From Methylophilales bacterium (GTDB lineage: Bacteria > Pseudomonadota > Gammaproteobacteria > Burkholderiales > Methylophilaceae), in contig CP081940.1 in the NCBI GenBank assembly GCA_019823025.1, positions 558,001-622,000 of the forward strand: 64,000 bases of DNA, in the 5' to 3' direction. Position numbers and translations under genes: made by a program. Below the pieces are notes generated by a model. The model was not told the DNA's origin. It did not search any database and saw only the letters and a list, made by a program, of their open reading frames with translations. How positions within the stretch are numbered: the stretch's first letter is position 1; each line of letters begins with the position of its first letter. Positions 8,877-20,593 of the stretch are shown in pieces.

Positions 8877-9338
8877 CTATATCTTTTTATAATTTTTAAA
8901 TGAACCGTAAAGAAACAACAATACGCCTAGTGATATTGCACTATCGGCAACGTTAAATGCAGGCCAATAAAATTCATCAATGTGAAGATAGATAAAATCA
9001 ATAACATAACCATAGCTTATTCTGTCATAGAGGTTACCAATAGCTCCCCCAAGAATAAGAAGCAATCCTATTGCAATTAAGATATTTTTTTTATATTGAT
9101 TTATTAGCCACGGGATGTATAAAACAGCAAGCAATGAAATAGCAATCAAAAAATATCTTTGCCAACCACCTTGATCACTCAAAAAACTAAATGCTGCTCC
9201 TGTATTTTGAAAGTGCACAAGACTTAAAAAAGATGTTATCTCAAGTTGCTCACCATAGATTATTTTGTTTTGAATGAAATTTTTTGAAAGAATATCTAAC
9301 AAAAAAACAAATAAACTAATCAAGTATAATTTAAGCAT
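8877..9338 (-). CDS. lspA: Lipoprotein signal peptidase LspA
   Basis: Inner-membrane aspartyl protease (signal peptidase II) that removes signal peptides from diacylated prolipoproteins. It has 153 residues and four hydrophobic segments. The catalytic aspartates are D114 in GYVIDF, after the conserved GNLYDR, and D132 in [16 protein letters not shown] near residue 45-51 is also family-specific. Its start overlaps the ileS end by eight bases; ileS-lspA linkage is nearly universal in proteobacteria. A probable client, with a lipobox, is encoded at 33016-33717. Confidence 0.95.
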   Translation of the reverse strand: MLKLYLISLFVFLLDILSKNFIQNKIIYGEQLEITSFLSLVHFQNTGAAFSFLSDQGGWQRYFLIAISLLAVLYIPWLINQYKKNILIAIGLLLILGGAIGNLYDRISYGYVIDFIYLHIDEFYWPAFNVADSAISLGVLLFLYGSFKNYKKI

Positions 9339-12099
9339 AAAGTCTTATTTCGCCATCCTCATAAAGATTGTTTATACACCTTCCACATAACTCTTTATGA
9401 CTTTCATCTAGACCGACATCCACGCAATAATGCCAACATCTCTCACACTTTTGATGCTCACTTTTATTTACATTTACTTCTAGTTTTTCATTTTTCTTGA
9501 TAGTAACTTTAGAGGCAATAAATATAAACTTTAGGTCCTCATGAAATACATTTAAGCTATTATAAATCTCTAACGGGGCACCAATCTCAATAACCGACTG
9601 TAGAGAGGATCCCACAATACCTTTTTCTCTGAGCTCTTCAATTTTTTTATTTACAAGACCTCTAATTTCTAAAATATTTTTCCAATCATTTAGGTTTTTA
9701 TCTTCTACCAAATTTTTTGGGAATTGGTACCAAGTCTCAGTAAAAATACTTTTTTTATTATTTTTAAAAATAGTTTGTGAAGCTTCGTGTGCAGTAAAGC
9801 TTAAGATTGGTGTCATAATCCTAATTAATGACTGCGTTATATGAAATAGGGCGCTTTGAGCTGACCTCCTTCCATGTGAGTTTTCCTTCATTGTATAAAG
9901 CCTATCCTTAATGACATCTAAATAAAATCCTCCTAAGTCTTCTGAGCAAAAGGAAACAAACTTTTGGATGCCTAAATAAAAATTAAATGAATCATAATCT
10001 TTTATTATTGATTCTTGAAGAACTTGAGTTTGATACAAGGCGAACCTATCAATAGATAACATTTTCTCTGGTGGCACCAATTGAGTTTCTTTATCTATAT
10101 CTTCAATATTAGAGATTAGAAATCTCAAGGTATTTCTAATTCTCCTATAGCTATCTGCCACTCTTTTAATAATCTCATCAGAGATATTTAGCTCTCCGGA
10201 GTAATCAGTAGTGGCTACCCATAGCCTCAAAATATCCGCCCCATATTGGTTAATAATTTTTTGGGGGGAAATTACATTACCTTTAGACTTACTCATCTTA
10301 TGGCCTTCACCATCAACGACAAATCCATGTGTTAATAAAGCCTTAAATGGAGCTGCGTCATTAATTGCACAGCCGGTCAACAAGCTTGATTGAAACCAAC
10401 CTCTATGCTGATCAGAACCCTCGAGATAAAGATCTGCAGGATAATTTAACTCTTCTCTGTCTTGAATTACCGATTGATGGGTAGTGCCAGAGTCAAACCA
10501 AACATCTAGTGTATCTGTTGATTTTAAATAGGCATCTGCATCAGCACCAAGCATCGAATTCATGTCTAAATTGAACCAGGCATCAACCCCTTCTTTTTCC
10601 ATCATTTTGGCAATTTTCTCAAAAAATGAAATAGATTCTGGATGCGGTAAATTTGTTTCCTTGTTTAGAAATATTGGAATTGGCACCCCCCAAGATCTTT
10701 GTCTTGAAATACACCAGTCAGGCCTCTTTTCAATCATTGATTTCAGCCTACCTTCCCCCCAATTTGGAAAAAAACTTGTTTTTTTAATTACTTCTTCAGC
10801 TTGACCACGCAACGAAATATTATTCTTATTTTTTATATCCATCCCAATAAACCATTGTTCCGTCGCTCTAAAAATAATTGGAGTTTTATGTCGCCAACAA
10901 TGCGGGTAACTATGGATAAAATTTTCTACAGATACTAGTGTTCCATTTGCCTTGAGTGTCTCTATAATTTTTTTATTTGCATCCCAAACATTCAATGACC
11001 CAACAATATCAGTCTCTTTGGTAAACTTTCCATTCTTATCTACCGGACTTTCAATCGGTAAGTTATAGCGACTTCCTACTACATAATCATCAACCCCATG
11101 GGCTGGCGCAGTATGAACCAAACCTGTACCAGTTTCTGTTGTTACATGAGATCCACAAATGATAGATACATCCTTTTCCTTAAAAGGATGACGGCATTGT
11201 ATATTTTCAAGCGCTGCCCCATCACATGAACCTACCAAATTGCCTTCAAGATCGTATGACTGCAGCTTTGTTTTTGATAAATCAGTTGAAAGTATCAAAA
11301 ATTTATCTTCTATCTCATATAACCCATACTCAAGTTTCGGATTGACACAAATTGCTTCATTGGCTGGAAGGGTCCAAGGCGTGGTTGTCCAAATAACAGC
11401 AAAAATATCTTTATTAATTTTACAATCAAAAATTCTTTCAATGGCCTCTCTATCTGAACAATTAAAGGCCACATCAACGGCTATTGATTTTTTGTCTTCA
11501 TATTCCACTTCAGCTTCAGCAAGAGCAGAACCACAATCTGTGCACCAATTAACTGGCTTTCCACCTTGATATAAATAGCCACTCTCGTAAATCTTTGCTA
11601 ATGACCTTACGATATTTGCTTCAATTTTATAATCCATTGTGAGATAAGGTTTATCCCATTCCCCGAAAACACCCAATCTTTGAAAATCCTTTTTTTGACT
11701 CTCTACTTGTTCTCGGGCATAAGTTCGGCAAAGGTCTCTAAACTCTTGAGGCTTTAAATTTTTCCCATGTTCTTTTTCAATAACTAATTCAATTGGCAAA
11801 CCATGGCAATCCCATCCTGGGATATAAGGAACATCAAAACCAGAAAAAGTTTTTGATTTAATAATAAAATCTTTTAAAATTTTATTTACGGCATGGCCAA
11901 TATGGATATTTCCATTTGCATAAGGTGGGCCATCATGAAGAATATATTTTTCCTTTCCTAACCGTGATTTTCTTATGGCGTCATAGATTTGTTTATCTTC
12001 CAGGCTCTTTAACCATTCAGGCTCTCTCTTAGCGAGGTTACCCCTCATTGGAAAGCTAGTTTCAGGGAGATTTAGTTTATATTTGTTTTGCTCTGTCAT
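9331..12099 (-). CDS. ileS: Isoleucyl-tRNA synthetase IleS
   Basis: Class Ia synthetase of 922 residues that charges tRNA-Ile. Seen: the HIGH motif at about 66-69 (NGNIHIGHA), the CP1 editing domain with the conserved [10 protein letters not shown] and [12 protein letters not shown], the KMSKS loop as HKMSKSKGN near residue 604, and a C-terminal zinc ribbon with CERC and CGRC in the last ~45 residues. The editing domain is complete, in contrast to proS in this window. The protein overlaps ribF by four bases and lspA by eight, so the operon is read as one unit. Confidence 0.97.
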   Translation of the reverse strand: MTEQNKYKLNLPETSFPMRGNLAKREPEWLKSLEDKQIYDAIRKSRLGKEKYILHDGPPYANGNIHIGHAVNKILKDFIIKSKTFSGFDVPYIPGWDCHGLPIELVIEKEHGKNLKPQEFRDLCRTYAREQVESQKKDFQRLGVFGEWDKPYLTMDYKIEANIVRSLAKIYESGYLYQGGKPVNWCTDCGSALAEAEVEYEDKKSIAVDVAFNCSDREAIERIFDCKINKDIFAVIWTTTPWTLPANEAICVNPKLEYGLYEIEDKFLILSTDLSKTKLQSYDLEGNLVGSCDGAALENIQCRHPFKEKDVSIICGSHVTTETGTGLVHTAPAHGVDDYVVGSRYNLPIESPVDKNGKFTKETDIVGSLNVWDANKKIIETLKANGTLVSVENFIHSYPHCWRHKTPIIFRATEQWFIGMDIKNKNNISLRGQAEEVIKKTSFFPNWGEGRLKSMIEKRPDWCISRQRSWGVPIPIFLNKETNLPHPESISFFEKIAKMMEKEGVDAWFNLDMNSMLGADADAYLKSTDTLDVWFDSGTTHQSVIQDREELNYPADLYLEGSDQHRGWFQSSLLTGCAINDAAPFKALLTHGFVVDGEGHKMSKSKGNVISPQKIINQYGADILRLWVATTDYSGELNISDEIIKRVADSYRRIRNTLRFLISNIEDIDKETQLVPPEKMLSIDRFALYQTQVLQESIIKDYDSFNFYLGIQKFVSFCSEDLGGFYLDVIKDRLYTMKENSHGRRSAQSALFHITQSLIRIMTPILSFTAHEASQTIFKNNKKSIFTETWYQFPKNLVEDKNLNDWKNILEIRGLVNKKIEELREKGIVGSSLQSVIEIGAPLEIYNSLNVFHEDLKFIFIASKVTIKKNEKLEVNVNKSEHQKCERCWHYCVDVGLDESHKELCGRCINNLYEDGEIRLYA

Positions 12100-12995
12100 A
12101 AATTCTTCTTATCAAAAAAAAGTTTTGCTTTAATTACATCTAATTTTATTTGCTCTTTTAATTCCTCAAGTGACTTAAACTTTTTTTCGTCTCTTAATTT
12201 TTTTAAAAAAATAACACTTACATGTTGGCCGTATAAATCTGAAGAAAAATTCAACAAATGCACCTCAAGTTGCAATTTTTTCTCTCCCTTGATTGAGGGT
12301 CTAATACCAAGATTAGCAACGCCAAAATGATTTTGGAATTTTACAGCAAAGACACCCTTTAATGGAGGACGATTATGCCGCATATGGATATTTGCAGTAG
12401 GAAAACCAATCTTTCTTCCCCTTTTTTCACCATGAACAACTTTGCCAGATATAGAATATGGCCTTCCTATATATTTATTTGCCTCATCAAGCTTATCGTT
12501 AGCCAGAAGATTTCTTATGAGCGTACTTGAAATTCTTTTTCCATCCATAAGGATTTTATTTTTAATATTTAGTTTCATGTTACTCGCCGATAACTGTTTT
12601 ATACTCCCTTCTCGACCCCTTCCAAAACAAAAGTCTTCTCCTACAACAATTTCTTTTACCTTTAATTGTTTGATTAATACGCTAATGAATTCATTAGCCG
12701 TTACCTTTGAAAATTCCTGATTAAATTTAATAATATGTACCCGATCTATTTTTATTTCGTTAAAGAGTTCTATTTTTTCTCTTAGGCTAGAAATTCTCGT
12801 TTGAGGTTTATTCTGAGAAAAATAATCTTTTGGATTAGGTTCAAAAGTAATTACTGCACTTTCTAATTTTAGATCATGGGCTCTTTTCTTGACTTCAGTT
12901 AATAAAGCTTGATGCCCTAAATGTACGCCATCAAAATTACCAATAGTTACGACACATGGGAATTGCTCTAAGTTAGTGTTCCTTATTATTTTCAC
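12096..12995 (-). CDS. ribF: Bifunctional riboflavin kinase / FAD synthetase RibF
   Basis: Makes FMN and FAD from riboflavin and ATP. The N-terminal nucleotidyltransferase domain has [14 protein letters not shown] at 17-30 and the [10 protein letters not shown] motif; the [10 protein letters not shown] segment follows near 155. The C-terminal kinase domain has [21 protein letters not shown] and a [13 protein letters not shown] end. Length 299 is near the norm. It overlaps both murJ and ileS by four bases (ATGA type), indicating translational coupling. Flavin demand in the window is high: the 1283-residue oxidoreductase needs FAD. Confidence 0.95.
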   Translation of the reverse strand: MKIIRNTNLEQFPCVVTIGNFDGVHLGHQALLTEVKKRAHDLKLESAVITFEPNPKDYFSQNKPQTRISSLREKIELFNEIKIDRVHIIKFNQEFSKVTANEFISVLIKQLKVKEIVVGEDFCFGRGREGSIKQLSASNMKLNIKNKILMDGKRISSTLIRNLLANDKLDEANKYIGRPYSISGKVVHGEKRGRKIGFPTANIHMRHNRPPLKGVFAVKFQNHFGVANLGIRPSIKGEKKLQLEVHLLNFSSDLYGQHVSVIFLKKLRDEKKFKSLEELKEQIKLDVIKAKLFFDKKNL

Positions 12996-14536
12996 GATGA
13001 GTGATGAGATTTTCTAAAAAATGAATTAAATTCAAAACCTAAGAATTTTAAACTAACAAAATAAATTGCGCCACTTATACTAATTATAAGCAGTAAATTT
13101 GCTGCCCTTTGTATAAATGAGTAATCAACCCATTGGTCGATAGTACCCCGAAGAAAAAATAAACAAATGATCATTATGCCTAGAGCAATTACAATTTTGG
13201 TTAAAAATTTAAGCCAGCCTTTATTTAATATAAATAATTTCTCCTTCTTTAGAAAATAAAACAATAAACCTGCATTGATGCATGCTGCTATGCCAATTGC
13301 AAGAGCTAGACCTGCATGTTGTAAATATCCAATAAATAAGAGATTCATTGCTTGTGTACAAAATAAAGTAAAAATTGCAATTTTGACTGGTGTTTTAATG
13401 TTCTGCTGAGCATAAAAGGCTGGGGCTAATATTTTAATTAAAATTAAACCCACCAGACCAACGCTGTAGGCAATTAGCGCTGTTTGAGTCATTAAAATAT
13501 CATATTCAGTAAAGGCCCCGTAGTAAAAGAGCGTTGTAATAAGAGGAACACCGAGCATGGCTAGGCCTACTGCTGCCGGCGCTGCCAACAAAATACCCAA
13601 TTTAAGGGCCCAGTTTATTAATTCTGAATATTCTGATTTATCTTTATTAGATAAACTTTTTGATAGGCTAGGTAAAAGCAAAGTGCTTAATGCAACACCC
13701 AATATGCCTGCTGGAAATTCAAGTAATCTATCAGCATAGTAAAGCCATGAAATACTACCTACAGAGAGAAATGAAGCAAAAATTGTATTGATGAGAAGTG
13801 AAATTTGAGCCACAGACACACCTAATATAGAGGGGCCCATTAATTTCAAAACCCTCCATACACCATCTTCTTTAAAGTTAAAGTCAAGTTTTGGTATACA
13901 TCCAATTTGTTTTAAAAATGGAATTTGAAATATTAGCTGAAGAATTCCTCCAACAAAAACTGACCAAGCTAGAACATAAGCTGGCTGATTAAAATAATCA
14001 GCAAAAAATAATGCGCCTAGAATAAATGAGATATTTAACCAAACAGGTGTAAAAGCAGGCACAATAAATTTTCCAAATGTATTTAAGATCCCCCCCGCCA
14101 TAGATACAAGTGAAATAAAAAATATATAGGGGAAAGTGATCCTCAGCAAATCAACGGTTAGATTATATTTTTCAGGATTTGTCACAAACCCAGGTGCAGT
14201 TATGTAAATAATCCAAGGTGCGCCAAAAACTCCTAATAGCGTAATTAATATAAGGAAAAGACCTAGTAAGGTTGAAATTTTATTGATAAATGACTCTAAC
14301 TCAATAGAGGAGTTTTTTGTTTTATATTCAGACAATATAGGTATAAATGCCTGAGTGAAAGCCCCCTCAGCTGAAATTCTTCTCAATAAATTTGGAATTT
14401 TAAATGCAACAAAAAAAGCATCACTCTCTAAACCAGCTCCAAAAATTCTTGCAATAACTGTGTCCCTTATAAAACCAAGGATTCTTGATATTGTTGTCAT
14501 CCCACCAATACCAAAGAATGTTTTTAATAAGTTCAT
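12992..14536 (-). CDS. murJ: Lipid II flippase MurJ
   Basis: Inner-membrane MOP-superfamily flippase that moves lipid II to the periplasmic face for peptidoglycan synthesis. It has 514 residues with about fourteen hydrophobic segments. Seen: the family start TFFGIGGMTTISRILGFIRD, the DAFFVAFKIPNLLRRISAEGAFTQAFIP segment with its essential arginines, and ISWLYYADRLLEFPAGILGVAL. First gene of the operon with ribF and ileS, a well-known order. It diverges from rpsT; the shared 169 bases (14537-14705) hold the rpsT promoter. Confidence 0.95.
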   Translation of the reverse strand: MNLLKTFFGIGGMTTISRILGFIRDTVIARIFGAGLESDAFFVAFKIPNLLRRISAEGAFTQAFIPILSEYKTKNSSIELESFINKISTLLGLFLILITLLGVFGAPWIIYITAPGFVTNPEKYNLTVDLLRITFPYIFFISLVSMAGGILNTFGKFIVPAFTPVWLNISFILGALFFADYFNQPAYVLAWSVFVGGILQLIFQIPFLKQIGCIPKLDFNFKEDGVWRVLKLMGPSILGVSVAQISLLINTIFASFLSVGSISWLYYADRLLEFPAGILGVALSTLLLPSLSKSLSNKDKSEYSELINWALKLGILLAAPAAVGLAMLGVPLITTLFYYGAFTEYDILMTQTALIAYSVGLVGLILIKILAPAFYAQQNIKTPVKIAIFTLFCTQAMNLLFIGYLQHAGLALAIGIAACINAGLLFYFLKKEKLFILNKGWLKFLTKIVIALGIMIICLFFLRGTIDQWVDYSFIQRAANLLLIISISGAIYFVSLKFLGFEFNSFFRKSHHSS

Positions 14537-14643
14537 AGTCAGCTAAATTATACGATTAAAATTTTAGTTTAATTTTATCACGGTACCAGATTCAGATTTT
14601 ATTATGTTTAATCAATTATTTACCTATAAATATTTAATAAAAC

Positions 14644-14672
14644 TTGTATCTAATTCATAAAATGGATAAAAT
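14644..14672 (+). promoter_or_regulatory. Sigma70-type promoter of rpsT
   Basis: TTGTAT at 14644-14649 and TAAAAT at 14667-14672 are separated by 17 bases, giving a good -35/-10 pair. Transcription would start near 14679, about 27 bases before the rpsT ATG, and an AAGGA Shine-Dalgarno lies at 14694-14698. Read by eye from the sequence. Confidence 0.6.
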
Positions 14673-14705
14673 ACACAACTTAAAAATTGATGCAAGGATT
14701 AGCAC

Positions 14706-14966
14706 ATGGCCAATACGGCTCAAACAAGAAAAAGAGCAAGGCAAACAGTGAAACAAAGAGCTCATAATGTGGGTCTTCGTTCAACACTGAGGACAGCTAT
14801 TAAGAAAATTAAATCGGCAATTGAAGGCGGAGATAGTAAAGCTGCAAAAAAAGCTTTTGAAGAAAATGTTTCTGTTATAGACAGAATCGCTGATAAAAAA
14901 ATTATTCACAAAAATAAAGCAGCTCGTCATAAATCAAGACTAAACACAGCAATTAAATCTATGTAA
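14706..14966 (+). CDS. rpsT: 30S ribosomal protein bS20
   Basis: Primary 16S rRNA-binding protein of the small subunit, 86 residues and highly basic. Family signatures: [21 protein letters not shown] at the start, [10 protein letters not shown], and the C-terminal [20 protein letters not shown]. It is monocistronic between the divergent murJ and the convergent purK, the same murJ/rpsT neighbourhood seen in many proteobacteria. It is preceded by a recognisable promoter and an AAGGA ribosome-binding site eight bases from the ATG. Confidence 0.97.
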   Translation: MANTAQTRKRARQTVKQRAHNVGLRSTLRTAIKKIKSAIEGGDSKAAKKAFEENVSVIDRIADKKIIHKNKAARHKSRLNTAIKSM

Positions 14967-14971
14967 AACTT

Positions 14972-14996
14972 GGAAATGTAATTCTCTTACATTTCC
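14972..14996. terminator. Perfect 10-bp hairpin between rpsT and purK ends
   Basis: GGAAATGTAA at 14972-14981 pairs perfectly with TTACATTTCC at 14987-14996 across a five-base loop. It begins five bases after the rpsT stop and includes the purK stop codon and last codons. The U-run after it is weak on both strands, so it is a probable but not classic bidirectional terminator. Confidence 0.45.
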
Positions 14997-16132
14997 AGTA
15001 GTTTTAACCTTATTTCCTCAACCTTATTAATTAAATTCTCAAGCTTTTCTCCAACCACTGTGATGTGTCCCATTTTACGACCACTGCGTGGCTGATTTTT
15101 TCCATATAAATGTATATTTATCCCTGGTCCCTCTATTTCTTCAAAATTTGGTGTTTTAGGCTCTCCATTTTTGAACCATAAATCACCTAATAAATTTAAC
15201 ATCACAGCATTTTTCTCTAAATTAATTTCTATTAAACTTTTATCAACTAGACTCAACACTTGCAGATCGAATTGACTTACGTTACAGGCATCTAAACTAA
15301 AGTGACCTGAGTTATGAGGTCTAGGTGCAATCTCATTTACATAAAGCTTATCGTCGGAAATAAAAAATTCAACTGCAATTGTCCCAACATAGTTTAAATT
15401 TTTTGCTATCTTCAGTGCGTAACTAACAGCCTCTTTTTTAAAATTTTCGCTTACCCTTGCCGGTATAATAGATAAATCTAAAATACCTGCTTCATGTTGA
15501 TTTTCAATAACGGGAAATATTTCTGATGCGCCGTCTGATGATCTAGATAAAACCACAGAAATTTCTTTATCTAAATTTAATTTTTTTTCTAAAATAAACT
15601 CATTTTCATTTGACCCAATTAATATTGCTTTAACTTCACTGATTGAATTTACTAGATGCTGACCTTTTCCATCATAGCCAAACTTTGATTGTTTAAGAAT
15701 TGCTGGGAATAGCTTTTTATTTTCAAATTCTGAAAATGATTCAATAGAATTAATTGGTTCACAAGGCCCAATAGGAAGCTCGAGGCTCTTGATAAACTCT
15801 TTTTCTTTTATTCGCCTCTGAACAATCGAAATGGCTAGAGCATTTGGGTGGGTTCTAACCTTTTTCTCCAAATAACTAATAGTTTCCGATGGTATATTTT
15901 CAAATTCAGTCGAAATTGCCTCGCAGTTTTTAACCATTAAGTCTAGTGAGGATTTATCTGAAAATGAACTACAAATATGATGATCTGCTATTTTTCCAGC
16001 TGGGCTCTCTTGGTCAGGATCTAATACCGTCACCTCATAACCTAAATGGTGAGCAGCTTCAACAAAAAACTTTCCTAATTGACCTCCTCCCAACATTCCT
16101 AACATTGCAGGTGGCTTTATCGCTTTACTCAT
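14987..16132 (-). CDS. purK: 5-(carboxyamino)imidazole ribonucleotide synthase PurK
   Basis: ATP-grasp enzyme that carboxylates AIR to N5-CAIR in purine synthesis, acting just before PurE. Length is 381 residues. Seen: MLGMLGGGQLGKFFVEAAHHLG at the N-terminus, the ATP-binding KQSKFGYDGKGQ, EKKLNLDKEISVVLSR, and the metal and phosphate site YVNEIAPRPHNSGHFSLDAC. It follows purE by five bases, in the usual order purE-purK. Its stop lies within a hairpin shared with the convergent rpsT. Confidence 0.95.
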   Translation of the reverse strand: MSKAIKPPAMLGMLGGGQLGKFFVEAAHHLGYEVTVLDPDQESPAGKIADHHICSSFSDKSSLDLMVKNCEAISTEFENIPSETISYLEKKVRTHPNALAISIVQRRIKEKEFIKSLELPIGPCEPINSIESFSEFENKKLFPAILKQSKFGYDGKGQHLVNSISEVKAILIGSNENEFILEKKLNLDKEISVVLSRSSDGASEIFPVIENQHEAGILDLSIIPARVSENFKKEAVSYALKIAKNLNYVGTIAVEFFISDDKLYVNEIAPRPHNSGHFSLDACNVSQFDLQVLSLVDKSLIEINLEKNAVMLNLLGDLWFKNGEPKTPNFEEIEGPGINIHLYGKNQPRSGRKMGHITVVGEKLENLINKVEEIRLKLLEM

Positions 16133-16137
16133 AGTTA

Positions 16138-16632
16138 TTAGCTTTCTAGTTTCATATTAAAAACTTTTTGTTCTTGAGTTTTAGTAAACTCATTAAGTTT
16201 ATTTTTTAAGTCATTATTTGCCTCTGCAAGCAATCTCACTACAAATAGAGCAGCATTGAATGCGCCTGCTTCTCCAATTGCGAATGTTGCAACTGGAACT
16301 CCTTTGGGCATTTGGACAATGGAAAGTAAGGAATCTTTACCTTCTAAATATGTTGTTTTTATGGGCACCCCCAGAACAGGAAGGTTTGTTTTTGAGGCAA
16401 TCATGCCTGGTAAATGTGCCGCACCACCAGCGCCTGCAATAATTACTTTAAACCCATTAGCTTCTGCCTCATTTGCAAATGAATACATTAAATCAGGAGT
16501 TCTGTGAGCAGATACAACCTCAGCTTTATAACTTATTCCAAAATCATCTAAGATTGTTGCAGCATGCTTCATCGTGGGCCAGTCACTTTCTGAACCCATT
16601 ACAATGGCAACAACTTCCTTTTCTTTATTCAT
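16138..16632 (-). CDS. purE: N5-carboxyaminoimidazole ribonucleotide mutase PurE
   Basis: Class I PurE of 164 residues that rearranges N5-CAIR to CAIR. Seen: the substrate loop [14 protein letters not shown], the catalytic-His region [30 protein letters not shown], and the mutase-type [10 protein letters not shown]. The presence of purK confirms the bacterial two-step route. The start at 16632 stands 19 bases from the proB end, so it is probably cotranscribed with obgE-proB. Confidence 0.96.
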   Translation of the reverse strand: MNKEKEVVAIVMGSESDWPTMKHAATILDDFGISYKAEVVSAHRTPDLMYSFANEAEANGFKVIIAGAGGAAHLPGMIASKTNLPVLGVPIKTTYLEGKDSLLSIVQMPKGVPVATFAIGEAGAFNAALFVVRLLAEANNDLKNKLNEFTKTQEQKVFNMKLES

Positions 16633-16650
16633 CCCCTCCCCCTTAAAACA

Positions 16651-17769
16651 TTATAGAACTACGAGATTATCCCTATGAATAATATTTACTTCATTTATGA
16701 AACCTAAAATAGATTCAATTTCATCACTTGAAACACCGCAAATCTTTTTTGAATCAACCGAATTATAGTTAACGAGTCCTTTAGCTATCTCGACTCCCTT
16801 GGCATTCACACATGACACAACCTCACCACGATCAAACTTTCCTTCTACCCCTAATATACCAATCGGAAGCAAGCTTTTACCTTTATCTGATATTGCTATA
16901 GATGCACCCTCGTCAAGGATTAATCTTCCACAACTCCTTAAATTATCTGCAAGCCATTTTTTCTTTGCTATTTTTTTCTCAAGTCTAGACTCTAAAAAAG
17001 TACCGACAGGATCATTATTGAATAACTTAAAAAATGTTTCATCAATCTTCCCATTTGCAATGATCGTATGTGTACCACTCAGGGATGCTCTTCTTGCGGC
17101 TTCAATTTTTGTCACCATACCTCCCGTACCAAATGTTGATGATGTTTTTTTTGCTAATAAATCTAGTTTCTCGTCATCAGTAAAAGCCTTCTTGATGAGA
17201 GAAGCATTTTTATCAACAGCTGGGTCATCAGAAAATAAACCTTCTTGATCAGTTAATAAAACAAGATAGTCTGCTTCAATTAAATTAGCTACCATCGCTG
17301 CAAGATTATCATTATCTCCAAATTGTATCTCTTCAGTTGAAACCGTATCATTTTCATTAATAATTGGCACTACACCATTGGTGATTAAGTTATTAATTGT
17401 TGATCTAGCATTTAAATATCGTTTTCTATCACTCAAATCTTCATGGGTCAGTAAAACTTGAGCTGCGATTTTATTATTTTGCGTAAAGACGTCTTTATAC
17501 ACTTGCGCCAAATCCATTTGTCCTATTGCTGCTGCTGCTTGAAGCTCACTCAAAACATTAGGCTTAGTACTAACCTTTAGTTTTCTTAAGCCTGCAAAAA
17601 TTGCTCCACTAGAAACAATTACTACTCCGATACCATTGTCTATCCAGGAAGAAACTTCGGAAGATAATTTATCTAAAAATTCTTTATCAAACCCATCATC
17701 ATTGGTTATTGTGCTTGTACCAATCTTGATTACGATTTTTTTTGAGTCAGAGAATTTAAGCTTTTTCAT
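16651..17769 (-). CDS. proB: Glutamate 5-kinase ProB
   Basis: First enzyme of proline synthesis, phosphorylating glutamate. The 372 residues comprise an amino-acid kinase domain (about 1-255) with VIKIGTSTITN, VVIVSSGAIFAGL, INENDTVS and FGDNDNLAAMVANLIEADYLVLLTDQEGLF, and a C-terminal PUA domain (about 280-355) with LDEGASIAISDKGKSLLPIGILGVEG. It follows obgE by four bases, an order seen in many proteobacteria. ProA is not in the window. Confidence 0.95.
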   Translation of the reverse strand: MKKLKFSDSKKIVIKIGTSTITNDDGFDKEFLDKLSSEVSSWIDNGIGVVIVSSGAIFAGLRKLKVSTKPNVLSELQAAAAIGQMDLAQVYKDVFTQNNKIAAQVLLTHEDLSDRKRYLNARSTINNLITNGVVPIINENDTVSTEEIQFGDNDNLAAMVANLIEADYLVLLTDQEGLFSDDPAVDKNASLIKKAFTDDEKLDLLAKKTSSTFGTGGMVTKIEAARRASLSGTHTIIANGKIDETFFKLFNNDPVGTFLESRLEKKIAKKKWLADNLRSCGRLILDEGASIAISDKGKSLLPIGILGVEGKFDRGEVVSCVNAKGVEIAKGLVNYNSVDSKKICGVSSDEIESILGFINEVNIIHRDNLVVL

Positions 17770-17773
17770 AATT

Positions 17774-18822
<1,049 letters not shown>

Positions 18823-18841
18823 ATTTTAAATTATTTTACTT

Positions 18842-19099
18842 TTAAGAAGGTGAAACGTGAACCAACCTTCTCTTTAAAGCACCTTTAGTTGTAAAGCTAA
18901 CTTTTCCAGCTACTTTTGCAAATAAGGTATGATCTTTACCAAGCCCAACATTTTCTCCTGGGTGCATTTTTGTACCTCGTTGCCTTAGAATAATTCCGCC
19001 AGCTTTTACAAACTGATCGCCAAATATTTTTAGACCTAATCTTTTAGATTCAGAATCTCTCCCGTTTCTGGAGCTACCGCCTGCTTTTTTATGTGCCAT
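18842..19099 (-). CDS. rpmA: 50S ribosomal protein bL27
   Basis: Large-subunit protein whose N-terminal tail reaches the peptidyl-transferase centre. It has 85 residues and starts [22 protein letters not shown], the standard N-terminus without the cleaved extension found in Firmicutes; next come GQFVKAG-type IILRQRGTK and [14 protein letters not shown]. It lies 12 bases after rplU in the same transcript. Confidence 0.97.
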   Translation of the reverse strand: MAHKKAGGSSRNGRDSESKRLGLKIFGDQFVKAGGIILRQRGTKMHPGENVGLGKDHTLFAKVAGKVSFTTKGALKRRLVHVSPS

Positions 19100-19111
19100 T
19101 TATAAAATTCC

Positions 19112-19426
19112 TTATTTTACTGTTATTTTATCAATCTTAATTTCTGTAAAACTCTGTCTGTGGCCTTGAGATTTTTTATAGTGCTTTCTTCTATTCATCT
19201 TAAATATTTTAACTTTATCACCTCTGCCATGCGATACGACAGTAGTAGTCACAACTGCGCCTTTTACTAAAGGGGTTCCTATAGTAACTTTCTCCCCATC
19301 AATTACAGACAAAACGTTGTCTATGCTGTATGGCTTACCAACCTCAGCACTTAATTTTTCTACCTTCAGAAGTTGTCCTTCTGAAACTTTGAATTGTTTA
19401 CCACCTGTCTTGATTAATGCATACAT
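19112..19426 (-). CDS. rplU: 50S ribosomal protein bL21
   Basis: 23S rRNA-binding protein of 104 residues. Seen: [18 protein letters not shown] at the start and [19 protein letters not shown] near the end, both diagnostic. First gene of the rplU-rpmA operon, with a near-consensus sigma70 promoter 34-62 bases upstream of its ATG. Confidence 0.97.
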   Translation of the reverse strand: MYALIKTGGKQFKVSEGQLLKVEKLSAEVGKPYSIDNVLSVIDGEKVTIGTPLVKGAVVTTTVVSHGRGDKVKIFKMNRRKHYKKSQGHRQSFTEIKIDKITVK

Positions 19427-19459
19427 CAGAACGACCTTTATATCTTTAATTAGACCGCG

Positions 19460-19488
19460 ATTATACTGAAAAAATAATAATTTATCAA
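19460..19488 (-). promoter_or_regulatory. Sigma70 promoter of rplU-rpmA
   Basis: On the minus strand TTGATA (19488-19483) and TATAAT (19465-19460) are 17 bases apart; the -10 is perfect. Transcription would start near 19453, some 27 bases before the rplU ATG. Confidence 0.75.
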
Positions 19489-19616
19489 TTAATTACAATG
19501 GCTTGATCATAGCTTGATCTAATTTTTGACTTAAAATATGTTGATTCATTTATCTGCTCATTTATTTTTACGTATGTTAAAATTTGATCACATTCAGTAG
19601 ACTACCAAGACACATA

Positions 19617-20585
19617 GTGAATCTCAAAGAAATCACAAAACCTATTCATAAAGACCTTAATTTCGTTGATAAAGTAATTAAAAGTCATTTAAGCTCTGAC
19701 ATACCGGTAATTAATCAGATATCAACCTATATCTTGAATAGTGGGGGAAAGAAAATGAGGCCTATTTTCCACTTATTATTAGCTGGTCTAGATGGTGAAA
19801 TAACTGAATCTAATCATGAAGTAGCTTCCATCATAGAATTTATTCATACAGCCACGTTGCTTCATGATGATGTTGTTGATCAGTCGACAAAAAGAAGAAA
19901 TATTCAAACTGCTAATACAGTCTTTGGTAATTCAGCAAGTATTTTGGTTGGAGATTTTTTATACTCTCGTTCATTTCAAATGATGGTCAAAATAGATAAC
20001 ATGAGTGTAATGCAGGTTCTTGCCGATGCTACGAATAAAATTTCTGAAGGTGAGGTGCTTCAACTTATAAATAGCCATAATCCTCAAATAAATGAATCAC
20101 AATATTTCGAGGTTATTGAGTTCAAAACTGCAAAACTTTTTGAGGCTTGCGGGAGAATTGCAGCGATCATTAATAATAAAGATCAAAACCAAGTTGAGCT
20201 TTATTCAACAATTGGCAAACATTTTGGAATTATCTTTCAATTAGCTGATGATATTCTTGACTATTCTGGGAATTCAAATGAGATTGGAAAGAACATAGGT
20301 GATGACCTTAGAGAAGGTAAAGTAACCCTTCCATTAATACTCACAATAAAAATGTCGAATAGTAAAGATAGGGAAATCCTTACTAGAGCTATTAAAACAG
20401 GTGATATTAATTATTTGCCAAGCATAGTATCGCTAATTAAAAAAAGTGGTGCAATAGATGAGATTAAAGGAATTTCAAAACAGCACCTAAATAAAATTGA
20501 AGTTCTTCTTGATGGAAAGCATAATAAAAAATACCAAGACAGCTTATTAAAGCTAGCTAGATTCTCATTATTTAGATCCGTTTAA
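19617..20585 (+). CDS. ispB: Octaprenyl diphosphate synthase IspB
   Basis: Trans-polyprenyl synthase that builds the ubiquinone side chain. Seen: NSGGKKMRPIFHLLLAGL, the first aspartate-rich motif LLHDDVVDQSTKRRN, VGDFLYSRSFQ, EGEVLQL, and the second motif FQLADDILDYSG. The GTG at 19617 is chosen because VNLKEITKPIHKDL matches the family N-terminus; a TTG at 19584 would add 11 residues. It diverges from rplU, again a classical neighbour. It fits with coq7 at 57817 in the ubiquinone pathway. C-terminus ends nine bases from the convergent orphan. Confidence 0.93.
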   Translation: MNLKEITKPIHKDLNFVDKVIKSHLSSDIPVINQISTYILNSGGKKMRPIFHLLLAGLDGEITESNHEVASIIEFIHTATLLHDDVVDQSTKRRNIQTANTVFGNSASILVGDFLYSRSFQMMVKIDNMSVMQVLADATNKISEGEVLQLINSHNPQINESQYFEVIEFKTAKLFEACGRIAAIINNKDQNQVELYSTIGKHFGIIFQLADDILDYSGNSNEIGKNIGDDLREGKVTLPLILTIKMSNSKDREILTRAIKTGDINYLPSIVSLIKKSGAIDEIKGISKQHLNKIEVLLDGKHNKKYQDSLLKLARFSLFRSV

Positions 20586-20593
20586 AAGTTTAA

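Noticed and set aside
11240..11569. 109-codon plus-strand frame opposite ileS
   Set aside because: Antisense to the conserved editing domain of IleS; long open frames are expected opposite conserved genes, and no start signal is seen.
16799..17248. 149-codon plus-strand frame opposite proB
   Set aside because: Antisense to the kinase and PUA region of ProB, without ribosome site or domain pattern.
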